Source: Micrasema longulum (taxonomy: Eukaryota; Arthropoda; Insecta; Trichoptera; Brachycentridae). From it: a stretch of DNA of 64,000 nucleotides. The DNA is taken from positions 1 to 64,000 of the forward strand of contig JAGVSM010003629.1 of NCBI GenBank assembly GCA_022494885.1. The letters run 5' to 3'. Below, one piece after another: positions 1-10,171 of the stretch. Within the stretch, counting starts at the first letter, position 1. Every line of letters starts with the position of its first letter. The translations under genes were made by a program, and so were the position numbers. The notes under the pieces are model-generated. The model saw nothing but the letters and a program-made list of their open reading frames with translations. It made no database searches and was not told where the DNA came from.

Positions 1-97
1 AAAAAAAAAGAAAAATAATGTGCTTTAAAAGAAAGTTAAAAAGTTTAATTCATGGTTTATATAAATATTAATAATGAACAATAATAAATTTATAATA

Positions 98-500
98 TTT
101 GAGTTTGTCCAAATGTTCGTAGACAAAAGACTGGATTTCACCCCCTCGTGGGTCATTAAGATTAACAAATTACAACAGGGATGGAGAATATCTTAAATAA
201 GGGAATATGGAAGTCAAGGCATTTACAGGGGTTATGACCTGTCATTGGCTGGTTTAAGTGGCCACTTTACACACTGTGTAACATTCACCATTTTGCCTAT
301 ATTTAAACATCCATATTTCTTCAATTCTTCCATCTGTTGATTTTAGTGAAGTTAAAGAGCTGAAACCTTTATTGTTGCGAAGAGATTCATCTGACTGAAT
401 TATTTCACATAGGTCATAAGCCCTGTAAATGCCTTGACTTCCATGTTCCCTTATTTAAGGTATTCTCCATCCCTGTTGTAATTTGTTAATAATAAATTTT
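98..500 (+). repeat. Family A dispersed repeat, copy with folded-back end
   Basis: Family A is the commonest repeat of the window. A typical unit has a tip like GAGTTTGTCCAAAT, a segment with ACAACAGAGATGGAGAA, the core ACCTGTCATTGGCTGG (here 237-252), GTGGCCACTTTACACACTG, and a far part with AAAGAGCTGAAACCTTTATT. No protein is encoded. Here 411-490 is a reverse-complement copy of about 166-240, so the end pairs with the start. Seen directly; the class of element is unknown. Confidence 0.8.
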
Positions 501-630
501 AAAAATAATTATACACACAAGAGTAAAGAGTTAAAACAAAAGTTAAAACTAATCAATATTTTATTTTTAATTGTTAATTCTTTTTCAAAACACAGGACTT
601 GATCACCAGAGGCGTGGTGTAAAATAAATC

Positions 631-903
631 TTAATCATCACTGTATTGATTTGCAAGCCGCTGCATGCGAATAATTGGTGAATTCAATGAAAATTTTGTA
701 CCATGATGATGACTGTAAAATAAAAAATTAAGTCTTGTTGGTCTATGTGGAATACAAAAGTTTATTAAAGTTAACAGTTCTGGGCAATCTTTTTTATTAT
801 TTAATAATTTATAAATAAACAAGAGGTCGTTTATTGTCCTCCCGCTTGACAGTAATGTTAAATTTAAATTATTAATCGGGGATTTATAATTTATTTCTGA
901 CAC
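631..903 (-). mobile_element. Non-LTR retrotransposon relic, reverse transcriptase C-terminus
   Basis: A minus-strand reading frame of 90 residues resembles the extreme C-terminus of Jockey/CR1-like LINE proteins: a helix-rich LLFIYKLLNN, then DCPELLTLINF, a basic PHRPTR, and a closing SLNSPIIRMQRLANQ. No catalytic reverse transcriptase motif is present, so this is a 5'-truncated copy. Other relics with the same layout lie at 3181, 30656, 58100 and 61900. Assignment to a clade is inference. Confidence 0.7.
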
Positions 904-1461
904 AGGTATGCCTAGTTTAAATTGAATCTATCTTTAATGGAAAATATGTGACATTTTGTCACTCACTCGACAATAGTCGATTGTGTGTAGGTGGGTGTAA
1001 GCGTGAGCATTATTAAATAGCAAGTGGGAGCGTATCGAGCCAGATATAATGAGTCTTAATTTATTTAAACAAATTAAGGGGCATGTTAAATGTCAATCGA
1101 TTTAAAAAAATAATTATAGTTTGAGGAAGAACGATAGAGAAAAGAGTGTTATGCATAGTTAGTGCTACAGATGTATCGTCTTCTTGTCGGTATAGTTACC
1201 GAGATTCCCGCGTGCATAGTAACGTATGTAGATTGTAGGTCTCAGTTCGTGTTATGTATTAATAGCCGATACGTTTTCAAATAGTGCCGCAGAATATATA
1301 CACGGGCAGTCCATTAGTTCCGATATCTGTAAACAACGCAACTTGCACGGGCGTTGCATTCTCTGGTCGGCCGGTGTCAAGTCTCGACACTAATTGGCGG
1401 TAAATTATTGGCTGGGGAGGGGCGTGCCGTTTCACTAAAAACGTAACAATCTTGAAAGGGA
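904..1461. other. No gene seen; short repeated motif
   Basis: No coding potential recognised. Around 946-990 a stretch with TGACATTTTGTC and the small palindrome TCGACAATAGTCGA recurs at about 13480-13525 (CTCGACTATTGTCGA), so it is a weak dispersed repeat. The rest is unassigned 5' flank of shakB. Confidence 0.4.
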
Positions 1462-1560
1462 AACATATTTGAGAAGGGGCGTGGAAGTCTAGGCATTTAC
1501 GCGGCTTGTGACCTGTCATCGGCTGATTCAAGTGGCCACACTGTATTTAACCTTTCTCAA
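1462..1560 (+). repeat. Family A fragment
   Basis: Contains GTGGAAGTCTAGGCATTTAC and GACCTGTCATCGGCTG followed by CAAGTGGCCAC, matching the core of family A with several substitutions. Only the core survives. Confidence 0.65.
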
Positions 1561-2861
1561 GCTTAATACCAACTGCAGCGGTGTAGTGATCAGTATTGGA
1601 GTTGCTAAGCACAGCTGATACAGTGGGGTTAAATATTTTAGCAACAATGTGGTCGATACAAGTTTTTGCCTTATGTGTCTCTCTTGTTGGTATATTAATT
1701 AATTATATAAATCCACAGTGCGCAAGAAGATTAGTGTATTCAATTACATCAGATTTTTCGCTTAGAATATTTATGTTGATATCTCCGGATGAGACAATTC
1801 GTTTTGAATGTTTCTTTTCTTCTAAGATCTGCTCGAGAGATTGTAAAAAGGGTGCATTGTTTGCATAGCTGTGGCTCCATAGTAAAAGATGTAATAGTAA
1901 TTGATGCTTAAAGGATGTTCTAGATATTAAAAAATATATATATCTATGTTATTAGCGTGTTTTTCTCGAGAGTCTTCTGTTTATTTATTTATCCATACGC
2001 CCAATAGGCATTTTTAAGGACATATATAAATATAAATATATATTTATTTTTTTATTATTTTACATATTTATTACGGCAATATACAAGTAATTATTTATTT
2101 ATTTATTTTATTTATTTACTTAAGTTAATTAATATTTATACAACAAATTAATTCAGTAGTAAAAGTAAGCATACATATTTTTTATTTTTGCTGTTGGTTC
2201 ATCTAAACTGCCTAACTATGGATAGCGTCCCCGTTCTAAGGCAGTAAATTATGTATTTTATAATGATATTTAAAAGTATTTACAGTTTTATCATAATGTG
2301 TGCTTTTTCAGTCTTAATGGTAAACAATAAACAATTTATGCATAGACTTGGTGGGAGTGGAAGTGGGAGAGAGGTGTTTTAATTGAATTTGATTCAGTGA
2401 TAGTTTGAAAGAAGACAACTTGCTATCGAAGAAATCAAGGCTGGTATGTTTGTTGGCAGACCTAAGAATTCTGGACATAGGGGAACGAAAACCATAGTTA
2501 GTTCTATGGTTATCGGTATGAAAGAGTAAGTTTTGTCTGAGGTTTCTAGTTGGGATATTTCATTTTATTGAGCTCAGTTCAGGCGCTTTGATGCGCTGAG
2601 AATTGAGCTGAGAATTTTAAATAAGACTAGAAGGTCGGATTTATTTTATTATTACTGTTTTCATAAAATTGCCATAATTTTAGGAAAAGGCGTTAAGTCA
2701 GGATTTTCCCATTTTTTATATAAACCGACAAATTTTCCCGACAAATTTTAAGAATCTGAACATTTATTTTTTACTAAAATTTCAATTTTACTTTAAAGAC
2801 AATGAAGAAGTTCAGTGGTTTATTTTTATTTTTTAATTTTTTAAGATGCTTTATTTTTATT
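1561..2861. other. AT-rich flank, no gene; possible LINE tail
   Basis: Contains (TTTA)n runs at about 2040-2115. A stretch at about 2150-2270 with CTGCCTAACTATGGATAGCG resembles 23075-23130 and is probably a LINE 3' tail. A 90-codon open frame at 1596-1868 has no recognisable motif and is not called as a gene. Confidence 0.4.
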
Positions 2862-3504
2862 TTTTTATTTTATTTCATTGGAAAGCCAACAGACATTTAT
2901 ACATTTATAAGAATCAATTATACCATAAATACATATCATAAAGTCCAATTAGAGGCTTCCACATAATATTGTTATTGTAAATGTTGTCATATAAAAATTA
3001 TACATAACATAAAATAAGTAATCATACAAAACTTATAATATTACTAGAAATGTAAATGAATATTGGTCACACAGTTGCACATTACAATAAATAATACAAC
3101 TATAGTTGACCATACAGTGTTCATTTATTATGTGCCTACATACAGAACTGCACATCACCTGCATAATATAGGCTGCGGATTCAAGGCGCAACATCATAAC
3201 TTGAATTATTTTTGGAAATTTTACTTTTAAAGGAAGTTAAAGATATGTTATTAATATCAATACAATTTAATTTCTGATTACACATATGCCAGGTTCTATT
3301 TACAAATGAATTTTGAAAAGATTTAGTTTTACATTTAGAAATTTTAAAAAGAGATTGGTTTCTGGTCTGCGTTACTGGGACTCTAAAATTAATAAGTGAC
3401 AGAATCTTAGGGCAATCTATCATGTTATTCAAAGTTTTATACATACTACCAAAAAGATTTTTATTAATTTTTTTGGTACATTTTCGAGAAATTTCACAGT
3501 ACAA
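2862..3504 (-). mobile_element. Non-LTR retrotransposon 3' end
   Basis: A minus-strand frame at 3181-3504 carries a LINE C-terminal pattern (SMYKTLNNMIDCPKILSLIN, then FRVPVTQTRNQSLF). It is followed on the minus strand by an AT-rich 3' segment ending near GGCTTTCCAATGAAATAAAA at 2862-2885. No catalytic motifs remain. The 5' part is missing, as is usual for LINE copies. Confidence 0.65.
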
Positions 3505-3971
3505 TTAAATGCTGTAATTTTTACCGCGCCTAAGAAAATATTGTTTATGTACAATTTTTCGCAGCACCGAACTTTCTTATTGAAGATAATTGTTTATTTA
3601 ATACGGACCTTGATAAGTTTTTAATGGATTAATGAATATTTTTAAAATACGACGTGTATTTGCTTTAAATAGCGCGGGCAGTCAGAAATTACAATCGAAA
3701 AGATTTAATTATTCTGAAAATTGGCAGATGCAAGTGATTAGCAGCGGGAAAATTGGCAATTTAACAATGAAAACTCTTAAACAGTACAGTTTCTTAACGC
3801 TGTAGTCCGAATACACGGGCAAGTTAGCCGGGCAGTTTCAAACAGTTCTAAATTTAGGCCGGACACCGCGTGTCTGTACCGACGCCTTTTTACATTTTCT
3901 GTTTTACTGCCTACCTGATGTAAATATTATTTTAAGTAAAACGCGTGTTCAACTCGAGAAATTGTCGTAGG

Positions 3972-4049
3972 TATATTGCGCGATGTTGTAGTTACAGAAC
4001 GGCCTAGTCTAAACTAGGCCGTTCTGTTACTACAACATCGCGCAATATA
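3972..4049. repeat. Near-perfect 37-bp hairpin
   Basis: Arms 3972-4008 and 4013-4049 are reverse complements with one mismatch, around a 4-base loop CTAA. Arm sequence includes TTGCGCGATGTTGTAG and AGAACGGCCTAGT. It may be a tiny foldback element or a snap-back scar; no similar copy was noticed elsewhere. Confidence 0.9.
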
Positions 4050-4156
4050 TCCGTCTGAACGGATCGCGCACACCCACACGGCAAGCCAACTCTCGTGCGG
4101 CTGTGATGTCACATGAGTCAACGTAAAATACTGGACTCATAATGAAGTCGAATTTT

Positions 4157-4573
4157 AATACTAAATGAGGACCAATGTTTTGAGTATGTCCAAATGCTTG
4201 CAGCCTGGCTGGATTTTCCCCCTGGGGAGTTGTTCATATTTAAATTTGTCGCAACAGAGAGGGAAAACATTTTTGAGAAGGGAATATGGAAAATAAAGGT
4301 TTCAGCTCTTTTACTTCACAAAAGTCAACAGATGGAACCGTTGAGGAAATGTGGATGTTCAAACATAGGCGGAATGGTGAATGTTACTCAGTGTGGAAAG
4401 TGGCCGCTTAAACCAGCCAATGACAGGTCATAAGCCCTGTAAATGCCTCGACTCCCATATTCCCATCTCAAAAATGTTTTCCCTTGCTGTTGCGACAAAT
4501 TTGAATATGAACAACTCCCTAGGGAGAAAACCTAGCCAGTCTGCAAGCATTTGGACATACTCAAAACATTGTT
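4157..4573. repeat. Family A element with long terminal inverted repeats
   Basis: Left end CAATGTTTTGAGTATGTCC and right end GGACATACTCAAAACATTG are perfect inverted repeats. Pairing continues with few mismatches for about 130 bp (TGCTTGCAG, CCCTAGGGAG-like, GAGAAGGGAATATGG). The centre holds the inverted core, AACCAGCCAATGACAGGTC. This is the cleanest two-ended copy and defines one terminus of the family. No target duplication is obvious. Confidence 0.85.
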
Positions 4574-4659
4574 GAATCAACTTTATGTTAATTTTTCATG
4601 GTGGCAATAACTTTACCAAATCTCAAAGGTCACGTGGTCTTATGCATGCACTCGCATAA

Positions 4660-5000
4660 CCCCCAGTTTTTAAACCGAACAACTAGATGCTTCTGTATGT
4701 TAGTATAGCAGCATCTAGCCGCTCGGTTTAAAAACTGACAATTATGTCAGAATCGAATTTGCGCTCAAAATTTACTTTTTTCTCCGTCGTATTTTAAATA
4801 GACCTTTGAAAAAAAAGTGGTTACCTCAAAACGATTAATAATTTTTAAAATCATCCACTTTTAATGCGTAGATATCTGTACCGTGGGGTACTTGAGAGCA
4901 CATATGATAAACCTACCTCAAAACTTAAAGGTAGGGGGTCGGAAGCGTATCTTCGTGATCGCTCGAGAGAATTTGTTTTCAACTATACCATCAAGGTGAG
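4660..5000 (+). repeat. Family B dispersed repeat
   Basis: Matches 11290-11720: GCTTCT-TATGTT...GCATCTAGCC hairpin, CTGACA...TGTCAGAAT, then TACCGTGGGGTA, ACCTACCTCAAAACTT, GTATCTTCGT.ATCGCTCG and TTCAACTATACC.TCA. The second half is related (inverted) to the tandem units near 54 kb. At 4668-4734 a hairpin pairs TTTTTAAACCGA with TCGGTTTAAAAA. Confidence 0.75.
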
Positions 5001-5094
5001 GGAATGACGTCCATAACTTCCGATATAATCGCGAATCGCGACCCAGGAAGAATGAAATGTTGCAGTTTAAACAATCTTCGATATAAATATTTCA

Positions 5095-5190
5095 CGTTTA
5101 CCTTGCCAGGAATCGAACCCAGGATTTCAACAACGGTAGGCGAAAACGTCAACCACTGCCACCACTACCCCGCGAGGCGGACTCAAATTC
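5095..5190 (-). mobile_element. tRNA-derived SINE, separate family
   Basis: On the minus strand an A-box-like GGGGTAGTGGTGGCAGTGG precedes a B box GGGTTCGATTCCTGG about 50 bases on, with GCCTACC between. That is a polymerase III type 2 promoter as found in tRNA-derived SINEs. The head is flanked by CCGCGAGGCGG on the + strand. Only the tRNA-like head is clear. Confidence 0.6.
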
Positions 5191-5199
5191 TTTTTTCAG

Positions 5200-6698
5200 T
5201 GGCCTTATGATGTATCTAATTCGTTTCGTTAATCTATTCGTATCGTACGAGAAGAAACGATAGCGATTGCGAAAGAACGAACTTACGAAACGAAATTGTG
5301 ACAGAATAAGCCTGCGGGATATTTACCTGAGAGTTGCCATCGATTCGAAAACACTCGTCCAAAGACAAAATAAGATGAAAATTACGTTTTCGCAAATAAA
5401 GCCAGTTTTTCACAAAGCAAACGTTCGGAAAACATATTTTTCAATTACTAATTGATAATTTACAAAATAGCTATTACTTGTTGTCTTAGAGCAGCAAAAT
5501 TTATACTTCTTTGGATGCATGAAACGAATTAAACGAATTAAAACATGAATTTGAAAATAAAAAGAGGTAGTCACATATTTCGGGTGTTTTTTTAAATATT
5601 CTAAGAGCCTTTATTGCCTTTTATTATAATTTTTATCTGTTTTGAACATATTTCTTCGTTAATCAAAAGCAGGAAAACGAATCAAAATCGACATTAAATA
5701 TTTTAAAATATCAACATTTTTAAAACTAGAACTAGATAATACAAAACTTAAAAATGGATAAAACAATGAACATTCCAAAAATACATAAAAAGAAGAAGCT
5801 GAATTGTTTATTGCATTTTGACGACACATAAATAAAAATGCGAGTGGACACTTGAGTGAGTGGATGAGTTAAGTGCTAAAGGAAAATAATGGACAGAATG
5901 CAAAAACTGTGAAAAGTTTTTCTAAAGTGAATATATAAATGAATGGTCAATTTTACACAAAAAGTGAAGTGTCTTTCAAATGATAAGTGCCTTTTTGTTC
6001 TGATTTAAAAGCGGAAGCACATTACGTACGAAATAAGGCAATAATTTTAATTAGTGTCTTCGTTTTGCTCATTTGACTAACAGTACAAATTTGCCTTCAA
6101 TCTACAGTGCCTAAAGATTCTTCGTATAAAGACTGATAAAAAAAATGCTTTACAAATATAACACTCGAAGTTATCGGAGATGAGACACGAAGTCTGGATT
6201 AGTCCAGAAATTAACACAGAGTGAATTTGAAATACTTGAAAAGATGTTTCTTCTGAGATCGATTGGGTAAACTTAAGGTTGACAAAAAGATCTTTTCTAA
6301 ATGCAAGTGATTTGAGATTTATAATGGGGATAGATTTTCGATTGATAGAGTAAGACCAGCAAAAATTGTTAGAAACTACTCTGGAATGCATTTTTTCAAG
6401 CGGTCAAAGGTGCAAGGAAGCTTTCAAATATTGATTCAAAAACCAGATAAATTGGCGCAAAGTGCTTATTATATCTTACACAAATGTCTTTCTTCTGAAT
6501 GTAAGGAGTCTGAGATTTATGGAAACTAATTCTACAATATGAACATTGATTGGATACGCCTAAAACTTGAGAAAAAGATCTCTTGAAATACTTGCATCAC
6601 CTCGAATGGTAAAATGGTCTGATGTTTAGTTTGAACCCCGTAAAAAGGGAGTTTGTTGCAATATTTGGTTGCATCTTTAAGTATTAGCTTCGTTTTGC
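5200..6698. other. Unique upstream region of shakB exon 1a
   Basis: No repeat of the window's families and no protein motif recognised. As the immediate 5' flank of the first shakB exon, it is where a promoter and 5' UTR would be expected, but I see no convincing TATA box plus initiator. Open frames here (5267-5455, 6077-6391 minus) look like chance. Confidence 0.4.
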
Positions 6699-6776
6699 AT
6701 GTTCATGGTGGAAGGGTCGCTATGTTGGTTCCGGGATCGGCCCCACCAAAAGCAGACTTTCAAATCGTCGCTTTAA
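6699..6776 (+). other. Candidate upstream ORF before shakB exon 1a
   Basis: ATG at 6699 (second in-frame ATG at 6705) opens a 25-codon frame that stops with TAA at 6774-6776, one base before the shakB start at 6778. If the 5' UTR includes this stretch, such a uORF would favour termination-reinitiation control. Whether the region is transcribed is not known. Confidence 0.3.
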
Positions 6777-6777
6777 G

Positions 6778-7152
6778 ATGTTGGACGTATTCCGGGGCTT
6801 GAAAAACTTAATCAAAGTCAGTTACATCCACATTGACTCGCCCGTCTTCAGACTGCACTATTCTATAACTGTGATCATCCTCATCGCGTTCAGTCTCATA
6901 GTCACCACGAGGCAGTACGTCGGCAACCCCATCGACTGCATCCACACCAAGGACATCCCGGAGGATGTCCTGAACACGTACTGCTGGATCCACTCCACCT
7001 ACACGCTCAAGAGCTTCTTCAATAAGAAGGTGGGCGTCGAGGTCCCTTACCCGGGGATCGGGAACAGCAGAGACAAGCAAGGAAAGGAGGACGTCAGCGA
7101 TAAAAAGATTTACAAGTACTATCAGTGGGTTTGCTTCTGTCTCTTTTTTCAA
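6778..7152 (+). CDS. shakB: shaking-B innexin, alternative first coding exon 1a (partial CDS)
   Basis: Encodes residues 1-125 of an innexin, the invertebrate gap-junction subunit. N-terminal helix starts [12 protein letters not shown]1 spans about 27-45 ([12 protein letters not shown]); the first extracellular loop has Cys54 and Cys69 ([12 protein letters not shown]); the TM2 signature YYQWV is at 114-118. The exon ends FFQ at CAA|GTAAGT, a strong phase-0 donor. Start chosen at 6778: an in-frame TAG lies at 6685 and no other in-frame ATG intervenes. It joins the common exon at 63911. From codon 40 it is almost identical to exon 1b at 15247, with two residue differences (Phe80/Leu, Val106/Ala). 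GC content is far above the surrounding DNA. Gene identity is firm from the continuous match to ShakB-type innexins; isoform equivalence to a Drosophila form is not assigned. Confidence 0.95.
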
Positions 7153-7344
7153 GTAAGTTAATTTGCATTATATAATAATAGTTTTTAATATTCTAAGGCA
7201 TAAACACAGTACACTTATATTATACTATCTTTTAAATGTTTTACAATTCGTGTGGCGAGTATAACGTCTCACAAGGGTGTGCTATTACGCGTAAATATAT
7301 GTTTTTATTGTTTATACATGAAACATAAAATACTTAATTTTTTT

Positions 7345-7440
7345 ACAAAGAATCATCTTCATCAGTCCCTTTCCGCACCTAACGGTGCATAGGGCACTGC
7401 ACCAACCGAAGCACATCTTGATCATCAGGGACTATGAAAT
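7345..7440 (-). mobile_element. SINE2 3' fragment
   Basis: CCCTTTCCGCACCTAACGGTGC followed by ATAGGGCACTGC matches the 3' body of the tRNA-derived SINE2 seen complete at 49826-50092. The tRNA-like head is missing here. Confidence 0.65.
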
Positions 7441-7768
7441 ATACAAAGTATGTTACATATGAATTTCATTCCCAGGAGTTACGACAACTCAATTCGGGAC
7501 TTAAACAATACTAATATTGAAAAAAAAGCCCAGATTAAGAATTGTTGTTTTACAAAAAGGACCAATTTTTAATTATTACCTTTTTGCGTCAAGAGAGTTA
7601 AGTTTAAATTTTAATCATGGCAACACTTTTACTTTTCGATTTTCTCTTTTATTTTTGGTTAGTGTTCGGGACCAACTTTTGATTATTATTTTTGGTGAAA
7701 AAACGAACTCCCATGCTGATGCGAGGCGCGAAATAGCCATTCAACTAAGTGGACTGTAATTAAATTTA
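7441..7768. other. No recognised content
   Basis: The open frame at 7517-7759 has no motif. A short piece (GCGTCAAGAGAGTTAAGTTT, 7587-7606) recurs at about 8560-8580, so this is probably decayed repeat. Confidence 0.35.
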
Positions 7769-8178
7769 ATGGTAAATGAAATGAAATTATTAACATATAA
7801 ACAAAGAATATTTTACAATACAATGATATTTGTTCATAAAATTATAAACTCTAATAAAAAAACAGAATTTCGGAAAAAAAATGATTGGAACCAGCATGAA
7901 CACGATCACAATACTAGAGAAAAGAACAAAATTAGACTTCCATTTAGGAAAAAGACAAAGTCACAAAATTCAATTTTATTTAAAGAAATTAAAAAGTATT
8001 ACGAAATGGAAAAAAATATTTATGAAGAAAAAAACATCTCAAAATTTAAAATAATGGTCAAGACATATGTGATAAACAATTTATAAATTAAATATATTTG
8101 CAATGTTTATTATTAGAACACACATAACAATATGTATGATATGTGTGCCCTACTTTAAGATTTAAATAAAAAAAAATA
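7769..8178 (+). mobile_element. LINE C-terminal relic with poly-A tail
   Basis: A 105-residue frame carries the CR1-like ending: NTREKNKIRLPFRKKTKSQN and then SILFKEIKKYYEME, parallel to 52530-52712 and 39440-39500. Downstream TGTGTGCCCTACTTTAAGAT, also present near 62320, leads into an A-run. It is truncated before any catalytic motif. Confidence 0.7.
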
Positions 8179-8649
8179 AGTGGATACCCTCGACATGCGG
8201 TATTCCGGGTCAATCGGTCACAATCCCAGCAAATGAGATGGATTAGGAAGGGATGCCACTAACCTGGCTTTCGTTCTTGATGGACTTTTCGGATCCAACT
8301 TGACACTTGTGGCGGCACTAACACGAGAGCAGGCCCTGATCAGGGGCTCAACGCTGGTGGATGGTGGGAACAAAGATTTATAATGCGGCACACGCGTTCA
8401 ACGAAATAAACACGCGATGTAAGACACGAGGTCATAATGTGGCGGGTGATCAAAGGATACTGAGGTGGGAAGTGAACAGTGGTTGTGGGTAAAAGGATGT
8501 AGAAGTTGTGACAATACTTGACCCATGCATACCCACATAATTCGCCACCAATTTTTTTGCATCAAGAGAGTTTAGTTTAAATTTTAATAATGGCAACTCT
8601 TCAACTTTAAGATTTATCATCTGAATTATTACGATTATGTACAATTAAT
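8179..8649. other. No gene recognised
   Basis: Moderately GC-balanced stretch with no coding motif. It shares a short piece near 8560 with 7590. Otherwise unassigned intron sequence. Confidence 0.35.
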
Positions 8650-8857
8650 TACCGGCCGACCGAAGTTTTGATTTCGACAATTTTTTTTCCGTAGTTATGG
8701 TTTCAACCAAAATTTAACCGAAACTTTGGCTCAGCCAAAACTTGTGGTCAGGATGTGTCGGATTGCGTTCGGCTGTACTCGGGTGGGTGCATCTTATGCC
8801 TCGTAACTCGGCCGCGTGGCCTGCGACCTTAAGTTTGTTTCGGCTTTCGGCTGGTAA
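8650..8857. mobile_element. Possible small TIR element
   Basis: Ends TACCGGCCGACCGAAG (left) and CGGCTTTCGGCTGGTA (right) form an imperfect inverted repeat about 16 bp long enclosing about 175 bp. No confident target duplication is seen. It may be a MITE; alternatively the CCGAAA motifs are chance. Confidence 0.3.
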
Positions 8858-8894
8858 AAAAAGCCGGTGTTGAGGAATTGTTACATATAAGTTA

Positions 8895-8935
8895 TATATA
8901 TCCTGCAATGGTAGCCGAACGTCTGAAAGAATCCC
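8895..8935 (+). mobile_element. Penelope-like terminal motif relic
   Basis: TCCTGCAATGGTAGCCGAACG matches 36413-36435 within the Penelope-like element terminus, with one missing A in the GAAAC box. Only this ~40-bp block survives. Confidence 0.5.
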
Positions 8936-9343
8936 ATTTACAGGGGTGATCCAAAAAAGATACACATTGATGTATAAAAACTGTTTAAAAAATGGAAAAA
9001 AAACAACGAACGGTTTGGTCAATTCAACCTAAATTACTGTTAATCTAATTTTCTAGATGAAAATCATCATCAATGTTTTAAGTATGTTCAAATGTTTGCA
9101 GACAGGCTAAATTTCCTCCCTAGGGAATTATTCAGATCTAAATTTGTTGCAACAGAGAGGGAAAATTAGTTCAGCCGGATGGATCTCACCCACATGATAA
9201 AGTCAACAATATTTAGAGTTTGTCCAAATTTTTGTAGACAAGGACTGGATTTAACTCCCCGATAAGCTGTTAATATCAACATATTACAACAGAGATACAG
9301 AACATTTTAAAATAGGTAATATAGAAGTCGTTTGTCGGCCTCG

Positions 9344-9483
9344 TGGCGCGTTTACCTACCATACAAGAGGTCCCGGTTTCGATTCCCGACATGGTTGACA
9401 TGAAATACTTATTTCAAAAGGTGTTTTTACACTAGAATATTTCACTGGTACCTGAAGCGTAAGACTAATCATCTTACCTTCAT
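9344..9483 (+). mobile_element. SINE2 (tRNA-derived), internally shortened
   Basis: Head GTCGGCCTCGTGG, then CCTACCATACAAGAGG, B box GGTTTCGATTCCCGAC, and body with TTTTTACACTAGAATATTTC and GGTACCTGAAGCGTAAGACT. Compared with 50092-49826 (minus) it lacks part of the A box region and the 3' GCACCATAAGGTGC segment. Confidence 0.75.
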
Positions 9484-9711
9484 GTATGTAATATTTTGAG
9501 TTTGTCTAAATTTTCGTAGACAAGGACTGGATCTCACCCGCATAAATAAAGGTTTCAGCTCTTTAACTTCACAAACATCACCAGATGAAAGAATTGAAGG
9601 GATATAGATGTTCAAAAATGGGCAGAATGGTGAATGTGACACAGTGTGTAAAGTGGCCACTTATACCAGCCAATGACAGGTCATAAGCCTTGTAGATGCC
9701 TAGACTTCTAT

Positions 9712-9898
9712 ATCGGCGGCCTCCGTGGTCTAGTGGTCAAGATGCTTGACTCACAGACGGAAGGTTCCGGGTTCGATTCCCGGTGAGAACACAAAAAAAT
9801 GCAATGTGATTTTTCTCAAGCCTGGGTGTTCTGTGATGCAATTCACCACTGTAATTGGGCCTCCTGGCCTGTTGTGGTGCAAAAATAAAATGAAAAAT
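9712..9898 (+). mobile_element. SINE1 (tRNA-derived)
   Basis: Head CGGCCTCCGTGGTCTAGTGG (A box TAGTGGTCAAG) and B box GGGTTCGATTCCCGG are typical of a tRNA promoter. The tRNA-unrelated body has TGATTTTTCTCAAGCCTGGG and GGGCCTCCTGGCCTGTTGTG, ending in an AAATGAAA-type tail. Two more copies lie at 31136-31322 (minus) and 59705-59890. It is inserted in a family A copy. Confidence 0.85.
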
Positions 9899-10171
9899 GA
9901 AATGAAATCACCTTATCTTAAATATTCTTCATCTCTGTTGTAATATGTAAACAAACGATAAAGATCTCGGCCCTTTTACAGTACAAAAGTCAACAGATAA
10001 AAAAGTTGAGGAAATGTGGATGTTTACACATAGTCAGAATGGTGAATGTTACACCGTGTGTAAAGTGGCCACTTAAACCAGCCAATGACCGGTCATAAGC
10101 CCTGTAAATACCTAGACTTCCATATTCCCTTCTCAAAAGTATTTTCCTTGTCTGTTGTAGCAAATTTAGAA

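Noticed and set aside
1596..1868. 90-codon frame with hydrophobic start
   Set aside because: No recognisable domain, no splice or neighbour support, composition like flanks.
6808..7152. 114-codon open frame on the minus strand over shakB exon 1a (and its twin at 15286-15621)
   Set aside because: It is the antisense shadow of a GC-rich coding exon; the two are alike only because the exons are.
9712..9790. tRNA gene candidates with good A and B boxes (also at 31250, 37612, 49990, 59705, 63200)
   Set aside because: All are heads of SINEs with shared bodies and tails; cloverleafs are incomplete.
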